Shown here: one piece after another, positions 7,464-11,881 of the stretch | Numbering within the stretch: the stretch's first letter is position 1 | How the letters are laid out: the number at the start of each line of letters is the position of its first letter | Origin: Bacillota bacterium | GTDB taxonomy: Bacteria > Bacillota > Clostridia > Acetivibrionales > DSM-1351 | NCBI GenBank assembly: GCA_023395575.1 | Contig: JAEWZA010000318.1 | Location: 1-11,881, forward strand | Direction: 5' to 3' | DNA: 11,881 bases | Position numbers and translations under genes: made by a program | Notes under the pieces: generated by a model | What the model saw: the letters and a program-made list of their open reading frames with translations, nothing else | Told to the model about the DNA's origin: nothing | Database searches by the model: none

Positions 7464-7468
7464 CCTCC
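7464..7468 (-). promoter_or_regulatory. Ribosome binding site leaving the REC protein start ambiguous
   Basis: On the minus strand GGAGG directly abuts the first ATG with no spacer, which is normally too close. The next in-frame ATG (start of MSILQKK, first base at 7451) is 12 nt from the same GGAGG, slightly long. The protein is therefore either 263 or 259 residues, and the receiver domain is unaffected. Confidence 0.5.
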
Positions 7469-7509
7469 ATTTTCTTATTTTACCACTATAAAATTTAGGA
7501 GCTGCAGAA

Positions 7510-9963
7510 CTATACTATATTAATATCATTTTTAAGCCGACTTGGGATGGCAACACTAAATCTAGTTTCACCTGGCCTGCTATTAACCATTATTTTCCCA
7601 TCATGCTTTGAAATAATCTTTCTTACAATATCCAGACCTAATCCACTGCCTTCTCCCTGAGGCTTTGTAGTAAAAAATGGTTCGAATATTCTTTCTTTTA
7701 TCTCATCTGGAATACCTGGACCATTATCAGTAATTTCCACTACTATGTTGCAGTCTTTTTCGTAAACATTTACAATAAGCACACCTTTGTATTCCATAGC
7801 CTGAAGTGAATTATGGATAATGTTAGTCCAGACCTGGTTCAATTCATCAGGATAGCATAATATCATAGGTATTTCCCCATAATTTCTGATTACCTCTACA
7901 CCTTGCTTGATCTTATTTTGATATAATGTTAATACAGTATCCAGTCCATCCCTGATATCAACGGTTTTCATTTCACCTTGGCTATCAAAATGAGCATAGG
8001 CTTTGAGTGCGAAAACCACTTTCGATGTTTTTTCTACTGCAATTTCAATGGTTTCTGCACTTCTTTTTAATCCTGATAATAGATAAGCCATTCTAATAAC
8101 AGAAAAGCTATCGTTTCCCTTAAGAAAAGTAACAAATGGCTTTACATCATACAAACCCATTACAGCTAGCATCCCAGATAGCATATGCGGTTCGTTGATA
8201 CCATTCTCTAAAAGTTGATTTTCAATACTATCTCTATACATACGTTCTTGCTTAGTTGAGGTATAATTGGTATGTTCAATAGATTTATTCAGTATGTTAA
8301 TAAAAGCAATAATTCTTTCTTCAGAAAAATCTCTCAAAAAGCTTGGTATCTCTCGATAAAAAATTTTCAGCTTCTCTGATATGTTGGCTATAGAAGCTTG
8401 TATTGCACCTAAAGGTGTATTGATTTCATGCGCAACACCGGACACAAGCTGACCTAGTACTGCCATTTTTTCATTTTTTACTAATTGTCCTTGTGTAACT
8501 TTTAGTATCTCTAGTGTGTTGCTTAATTCTTCATTTGAAGCAGATAACTCCATATTTATTAATGATAGTTTTGAATTGGATTCTTCAAGTTGATTGGTTC
8601 TTTCATTTACACGGTATTCCAGTGTCATGTTCAGCTCCGCAAGCTGGTCTCTGGATTCTTTTATTTCTTTCCACATACTATCCAGTTGTTCATTTTTTAT
8701 TTCAAGCTCTTTTGAATACTTGATAAGCTGCAAATGATTATTTTGTATTCTTTTACCAAGAATAATTAAAAATGAAAGAATAACTATAAGTATGCCCCAA
8801 TACCATAGAACAGCTTGGTATCTTCGAGAAATAGCAAAAAATATAAAGAAATCCACTACCATCAGAATAATAAAATAAAGGAATCCCATTAAAATCAGCT
8901 TTGCTTCTATATCCTTTTTTGTAGCATGATATATTACTGTAAATGCAATAATAATTAATGCAATAATATATAGAATTCCAAGTATGTCATATGTAAAAAG
9001 ACGATACAGTGTAAAAATCTGATATCCTGAGCTGCAATGAATAGATAGCATGATTAAGCATAATATGGAATATACGTTTAGTACCTGAAACATCCTTTTT
9101 AAAACAGGCAGTTTGTGCTTTACTCCAAGTATTTGAAGCAACATATAAGTCAGAGAGTTTAAAAATATAATTTTCACTATATCATAAAGAATCAAAGCAA
9201 GCTGCTCATAATTGCCCAAGAACAAATACAATTCACTCGAGCTTAGAGAGATTAAAACACCAGAAGTTATTGCCACCACTCCGATTGATATCCAACTTTT
9301 TCTTTGCAATTTTATTAAGAAGAAGGAAACAATAATTAAAGCTAAGCCTAAAAATATTGATATGCTCCCAATTATCAATCTTAGAATTATACTATTAAAA
9401 TTCCCTTTGAAATAAATAGGTATCAAATCTTTAGTATTTCCAAATATAACATCTGGTCTGGGACCAACATCTTTTAGTATTGCTCCTGGAACAGCTTTTA
9501 CAAATAATGTCTTTCCTGAATATCCAGGAGTTAAAGTGACAATTTCAGTATTCACATTATTGGTAAACGACCAAATAAATCTTTTACTCTCAAAAATTTT
9601 ATCTGAATCAATATAAACCTCTAAAGCTTGACCAAGCAGCTTCTTAAAATAAATACAGGAAGCATCCCTATTCTCCATAGATAATTTTATCTTAAACCAG
9701 ACTGGCTGATCGTTTTTAAAGGTATTATCCATTTCATTGAGGCTTTTTAGCTCATTCCAGCCATCAATACTATCACCATCTTGTGTCCAGATAGGTAATC
9801 CATCACTATTGATAGGCGAATTCCCCTCACGGTACATCCATCCATCATTTATAAGCACCGTTTCATCTGCAGCAGCACAACATAAATTATTTGGAAATAA
9901 AATGAGGATACTCATTATAATAAAAAGTGAAAACACAAATCTTTTAAGTTTGATTAATTTCAT
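7510..9963 (-). CDS. 7TMR-DISM-type membrane sensor histidine kinase
   Basis: This 817-residue kinase begins with a signal peptide (about residues 1-31). An extracellular beta-rich domain (about 33-183, with VWFKIKL at 88-94) follows, resembling the DISMED2 jelly-roll module. Seven hydrophobic spans lie between about 190 and 403, then a long coiled-coil linker (405-500) and the kinase core. The H-box is VSGVAHEINTPLGAI with phosphorylatable H512. The N-box NIIHNSLQAM is at 714-723, G1 DNGPGI at 746-751 and G2 GEGSGLGL at 770-777. About 200 residues separate H-box and N-box, roughly twice the common spacing. The extra segment (about 535-640, with LYDVKPF) is seen in a widespread kinase subfamily, from memory. 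DISM sensors are thought to bind small extracellular ligands, often carbohydrates; the ligand here is unknown. AGGAG lies 7 nt before ATG, and the gene heads an operon with the two regulators. Confidence 0.9.
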   Translation of the reverse strand: MKLIKLKRFVFSLFIIMSILILFPNNLCCAAADETVLINDGWMYREGNSPINSDGLPIWTQDGDSIDGWNELKSLNEMDNTFKNDQPVWFKIKLSMENRDASCIYFKKLLGQALEVYIDSDKIFESKRFIWSFTNNVNTEIVTLTPGYSGKTLFVKAVPGAILKDVGPRPDVIFGNTKDLIPIYFKGNFNSIILRLIIGSISIFLGLALIIVSFFLIKLQRKSWISIGVVAITSGVLISLSSSELYLFLGNYEQLALILYDIVKIIFLNSLTYMLLQILGVKHKLPVLKRMFQVLNVYSILCLIMLSIHCSSGYQIFTLYRLFTYDILGILYIIALIIIAFTVIYHATKKDIEAKLILMGFLYFIILMVVDFFIFFAISRRYQAVLWYWGILIVILSFLIILGKRIQNNHLQLIKYSKELEIKNEQLDSMWKEIKESRDQLAELNMTLEYRVNERTNQLEESNSKLSLINMELSASNEELSNTLEILKVTQGQLVKNEKMAVLGQLVSGVAHEINTPLGAIQASIANISEKLKIFYREIPSFLRDFSEERIIAFINILNKSIEHTNYTSTKQERMYRDSIENQLLENGINEPHMLSGMLAVMGLYDVKPFVTFLKGNDSFSVIRMAYLLSGLKRSAETIEIAVEKTSKVVFALKAYAHFDSQGEMKTVDIRDGLDTVLTLYQNKIKQGVEVIRNYGEIPMILCYPDELNQVWTNIIHNSLQAMEYKGVLIVNVYEKDCNIVVEITDNGPGIPDEIKERIFEPFFTTKPQGEGSGLGLDIVRKIISKHDGKIMVNSRPGETRFSVAIPSRLKNDINIV

Positions 9964-10003
9964 TTTTTTACTCCTGTTAAATTATTAACTCAACTTTTCC
10001 ATA

Positions 10004-10024
10004 TGAGTATTTATTTAGTACTCA
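10004..10024. promoter_or_regulatory. Inverted repeat in the kinase promoter
   Basis: TGAGTA (10004-10009) and TACTCA (10019-10024) form a perfect 6-bp dyad with a 9-nt spacer. It overlaps the -10 and spacer of the candidate kinase promoter, so it is well placed to bind a regulator. The right half runs into the left target duplication of the MITE-like element. Short arms in AT-rich DNA could arise by chance. Confidence 0.35.
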
Positions 10025-10033
10025 CTATTTCAA
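10006..10033 (-). promoter_or_regulatory. Candidate promoter of the kinase operon, -35 box at the MITE end
   Basis: On the minus strand TTGAAA (10028-10033) is followed after 16 nt by AATACT (10006-10011), a four-of-six match to a -10 box. Initiation near 9999 would give a leader of about 36 nt ahead of AGGAG and the kinase ATG. Most of the -35 hexamer is made by the left terminal repeat of the mobile element, so the insertion may have created or replaced the promoter. Confidence 0.4.
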
Positions 10034-10054
10034 CTTTCGCACATAAAAATTATT

Positions 10055-10161
10055 GGTGCGGTAGCATTATCAATGGTTTATTGACAAAACAATTGATAGA
10101 ATTAGTAATGATTCATGCAATTATTTTTAACCCAACTTTCCATTGATAATGCTACCACACC
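10055..10161. repeat. Internal 22-bp inverted repeat of the MITE-like element
   Basis: GGTGCGGTAGCATTATCAATGG (10055-10076) and its complement at 10140-10161 match at 21 of 22 positions, separated by 63 nt. Together with the outer repeats, the element could fold into a long two-part hairpin as RNA or single-stranded DNA. CAACTTTC also recurs directly at 10031 and 10133, with CAACTTTTCC at 9991 outside the element, hinting at older rearrangement or nested copies. Confidence 0.75.
10081..10109 (+). promoter_or_regulatory. Promoter-like sequence inside the MITE pointing at the isoprenoid synthase gene
   Basis: A perfect TTGACA (10081-10086) is followed after 17 nt by AGTAAT (10104-10109), a four-of-six -10 match. 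Transcription would start near 10116, run through the right half of the element, and reach the synthase gene after a leader of about 265 nt. Another weak candidate nearer the gene is TTGCTA (10282-10287) with TATTAA (10306-10311), spaced 18 nt. Neither is decisive in such AT-rich DNA. The stretch 10208-10368 holds no gene. Confidence 0.3.
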
Positions 10162-10368
10162 TGATATTACTAAACCTTAAGTGGAATATTCAACTGCGAA
10201 AGTTGATTCACTATATTAATTGGATTGCTTCCAAAATACTTGCTTAAATAATATTGGCTCCCAACAAGACTGCAAATGATTTTGCTATATTTTTGGCACA
10301 TCTTCTATTAATATACATGTTATGCTAAAATTATATAACAATCAAGAATTTTTTACCATATTAATCAA

Positions 10369-10374
10369 AGGTGG
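10369..10374 (+). promoter_or_regulatory. Ribosome binding site that sets the synthase start at 10383
   Basis: AAAGGTGG ends 8 nt before the ATG at 10383, an ideal spacing. The in-frame GTG at 10371 lies inside this site and so is unlikely to be the start, even though it would lengthen the protein by four residues. Confidence 0.7.
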
Positions 10375-10382
10375 ATGTACTT

Positions 10383-11339
10383 ATGGACTTTTTACATGAC
10401 TTTGACGCTGAACTTAAAATACTTATGTTATCTCTCGAAGAAAGTATTTTAAATTACCCTGACTATTTCAAGGAGGATGCTGCAAAATTCTTATCCGCGT
10501 ATAATATACTTGATACTAATTTCAATAAGAACCATTTAAGCTTTCTTTTACCCTATTGGATAAAGAAACCATTAAATTTGAATGATGAAGCTTGCTCTCG
10601 GATATCAAGGGGGTTCATTCCTGCGCTATTCTATTTTTTGGTGCAGGATTCAGTGATGGATACAGTTCCAGGCGAATACAAAGGAGATAGGCTTCCCTTG
10701 GGTAATTTGTTCCTCCTTGACTTCTTGGAACAATATCGCGCACTTTTTTCTTCAGGATCAAGCTTTTGGAAATATTTTAACTGCTATTTCACGCAATGGG
10801 CTAATAGTGTTACATGGGAACAAAGGGAGTATATGAACCAGAGTAGGGTATATTCAAAAGAAGACCTCCTTCTTGTAGCTCAGAAAGCTGCTCCACTTAA
10901 AATCATTACTGCTGCTGCATGCATCCTCAGTGAAAAGCCTGAATTCATACACGAGCTGTCATCGACAGTTGATCATCTAGTTATAACGTTTCAAATGATG
11001 GATGATTTATCAGACTGGAAAGAAGATATCCTTCAAGGGAACTGCACTTATTTCTTATCACTGGTTATGGAATACTGTAATATTCGTGAGTTATCCTCTA
11101 TTAATAGTTCTCATGTAAGAGATGCTCTTTTCTTTGGAGATGTTTTGGATAAAATTCTGAAGGTTGCCGAAGAGAACTATGAGTTTATTGTGAATACAAC
11201 ATCACATCGCTATCCATACCTTGAGGCATACCATATAAGTCTTTATAATCAATTAAAAAGCTTCCATCATAATATATCTGAGAAAAAAAGTAATAAACTG
11301 CAGGGTGGGTTCATTGATTTACTAAACAAAGCCAAATAG
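10383..11339 (+). CDS. Class I isoprenoid synthase-like protein (prenyltransferase or terpene synthase fold)
   Basis: From the ATG at 10383 the protein has 318 residues, the size of trans-prenyl diphosphate synthases and class I terpene synthases, and looks entirely helical. Two metal-binding motifs are visible in the right order and spacing. The first is QDSVMD (88-93), a DxxxD variant of the DDxxD motif. The second is FQMMDDLSDWKED (203-215), which matches the second Asp-rich motif FQxxDDxxD. These residues coordinate Mg2+ and diphosphate, so an allylic diphosphate is the expected substrate. The altered first motif and overall divergence argue against an ordinary housekeeping FPP or GGPP synthase. 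Specialised terpene formation or peptide prenylation in the manner of ComQ are both possible. It is divergent from the kinase operon and about 270 nt upstream of an unknown gene on the same strand. The product cannot be predicted. Confidence 0.7.
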   Translation: MDFLHDFDAELKILMLSLEESILNYPDYFKEDAAKFLSAYNILDTNFNKNHLSFLLPYWIKKPLNLNDEACSRISRGFIPALFYFLVQDSVMDTVPGEYKGDRLPLGNLFLLDFLEQYRALFSSGSSFWKYFNCYFTQWANSVTWEQREYMNQSRVYSKEDLLLVAQKAAPLKIITAAACILSEKPEFIHELSSTVDHLVITFQMMDDLSDWKEDILQGNCTYFLSLVMEYCNIRELSSINSSHVRDALFFGDVLDKILKVAEENYEFIVNTTSHRYPYLEAYHISLYNQLKSFHHNISEKKSNKLQGGFIDLLNKAK

Positions 11340-11400
11340 TTTACATTACATAATATGCTAATATATCAGATATCCTTACCTGCTCAGTTCTTATAAAACA

Positions 11401-11470
11401 GATGAATTTATACATTTGATATGGATTTAATTATTCATTCAATATCAAATTTATATCTTTCATCTTATTT
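11401..11470 (+). terminator. AT-rich imperfect hairpin with T-run after the synthase gene
   Basis: GATGAA (11401-11406) and ATTTGATAT (11414-11422) can pair with ATATCAAAT (11442-11450) and TTCATC (11459-11464), giving an interrupted stem. TTATTTTTTG follows. This could act as a weak terminator separating the synthase gene from the next one. The low GC content of the stem makes it uncertain. Confidence 0.35.
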
Positions 11471-11508
11471 TTTGTGCATCTCATCTAAAAAAAAATTCAA
11501 AAAATAGA

Positions 11509-11514
11509 TATAAT
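11509..11514 (+). promoter_or_regulatory. Perfect -10 box upstream of the last gene
   Basis: TATAAT lies about 100 nt before the start codon of the last gene. The region 17 nt upstream is A-rich and has no good -35 hexamer, so the promoter may need an activator or be driven by its A-tract. If used, the leader is about 90 nt long. Together with the hairpin before it, this suggests the last gene has its own transcript. Confidence 0.4.
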
Positions 11515-11612
11515 AGTAAAATTATTCATGAAAGATTCCAGTAAGCAACGGTAGATATGATTTAGGGTTTACTATGGATCTATATAATTTTATTTTAATT
11601 AGGAGGTTTATT

Positions 11613-11881
11613 ATGAAAGCTGACGACGTAGTAAAGGCTAAGCTAGAAATGTTCGGAATTAACGATTTAAAGAAAGACACAACTGTTATTGACCAACCTG
11701 CGGTATGGAGTGATACTTATGCACCATTTAATGTTAAAACTATTGAGCTAAACGATCTTGATGAGATCAAACGCCACATTGGTAACTGTAATAATCTTGT
11801 TGCAAAAGGTGTTCTTAAAGAATCCGCCAATATGGACCTTGCAGCAACAATAACGGAAGTTACTTCTGAAAATGTACATAC
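11613..11881 (+). CDS. Unrecognised protein, cut by the window edge
   Basis: AGGAGG (11601-11606) lies 6 nt before an ATG that opens 89 complete codons, still open at the end of the window. I do not recognise the family. The visible part is charged and soluble-looking, with no signal peptide or membrane helix. A short amphipathic N-terminal helix (MKADDVVKAKLEMFGI) is followed by a segment with PAVWSDTYAPFNVKTIELND (29-48) and then alternating hydrophobic stretches that could be beta strands (NLVAKGVLKESANMDLAATI, 61-80). It carries one Cys (C59). It is too long to be a ComX-type pheromone precursor. The optimal ribosome binding site and a coding style less AT-rich than the surrounding DNA suggest good expression. 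Its position after the isoprenoid synthase gene makes a shared pathway possible, but nothing in the sequence proves this. Confidence 0.8.
   Translation, partial: MKADDVVKAKLEMFGINDLKKDTTVIDQPAVWSDTYAPFNVKTIELNDLDEIKRHIGNCNNLVAKGVLKESANMDLAATITEVTSENVH

Larger units (their letters stand above)
10029..10207. mobile_element. 179-bp MITE-like element with 7-bp target duplication
   Basis: TCAACTTTCGCA (10030-10041) and TGCGAAAGTTGA (10195-10206) are perfect 12-bp inverted repeats at the ends. The direct repeat TCACTAT flanks them at 10022-10028 and 10208-10214, as expected for a transposition target duplication. The interior contains no meaningful ORF, so the element is non-autonomous and would depend on a transposase from a related full-length insertion sequence elsewhere. 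A 7-bp duplication fits several IS families, including parts of IS4; the parent family cannot be fixed from this sequence. It sits between divergent operons and carries promoter-like sequences near its left end and centre. Confidence 0.7.

Noticed and set aside
10029..10207. The nested inverted repeats as a CRISPR fragment or a transcription terminator
   Set aside because: There is no repeat-spacer periodicity and no T-run. The flanking duplication and terminal repeats fit a mobile element better.
10371..10382. GTG at 10371 as the start of the isoprenoid synthase
   Set aside because: It lies inside the AAAGGTGG ribosome binding site, and the ATG at 10383 has ideal spacing.
11422..11508. A 28-codon plus-strand frame beginning ATGGATTTAATT between the synthase and the last gene, considered as a ComX-like peptide
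   Set aside because: There is no ribosome binding site, the composition is that of AT-rich DNA (runs of Lys and Ser), and it overlaps the hairpin region.

Overview
The window is AT-rich DNA that looks like a low-GC Gram-positive anaerobe of the class Clostridia. This is an inference from strong AGGAGG-type ribosome binding sites, a BlaI/BlaR-type regulator pair with clostridial-style sensor domains, a c-di-GMP-I-like RNA motif and a 7TMR-DISM sensor kinase. No rRNA, tRNA, CRISPR array or intact transposase gene was found.

Layout. (1) Positions 1-3403, plus strand: a BlaI/MecI-type repressor with a 17-bp dyad just upstream, then a large M56 (BlaR1/MecR1-type) membrane metallopeptidase whose sensor region is not a penicillin-binding domain. 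Next come an 86-codon remnant of a gene that has lost its start and a small two-helix membrane protein of DUF3592 type. (2) Positions 3404-3746: an RNA element that closely matches the core of the c-di-GMP-I (GEMM) aptamer, then a strong hairpin terminator, with no gene on the plus strand for it to control. (3) Positions 3747-5036, minus strand: a stand-alone histidinol dehydrogenase homologue with its own promoter and no other his genes nearby. (4) Positions 5407-9963, minus strand: a three-gene signalling operon. It is transcribed from 9963 down through a secreted-sensor/7TM histidine kinase, a REC protein with only a helical tail, and a REC-LytTR response regulator with an unusually long middle region. 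(5) Positions 9964-10370: the divergent control region, which holds a 179-bp MITE-like element. The element has 12-bp terminal inverted repeats, a 7-bp target duplication and a second 22-bp inverted repeat inside. Its left end appears to supply the -35 box of the kinase operon. (6) Positions 10383-11881, plus strand: a class I isoprenoid synthase-like enzyme (DxxxD plus FQMMDDLSD metal-binding motifs), then a well-expressed-looking gene of unknown function cut by the window edge.

How the parts may work together. The kinase, orphan REC and LytTR regulator form one phospho-signalling unit. Its divergent position suggests, but does not prove, that it controls the isoprenoid synthase locus to the right. 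The BlaI/M56 pair is a separate proteolysis-triggered envelope-stress circuit. The most interesting parts are the isoprenoid synthase with its unknown partner beside a dedicated sensor operon, the MITE that has reshaped the shared promoter region, and the aptamer that controls no visible gene.
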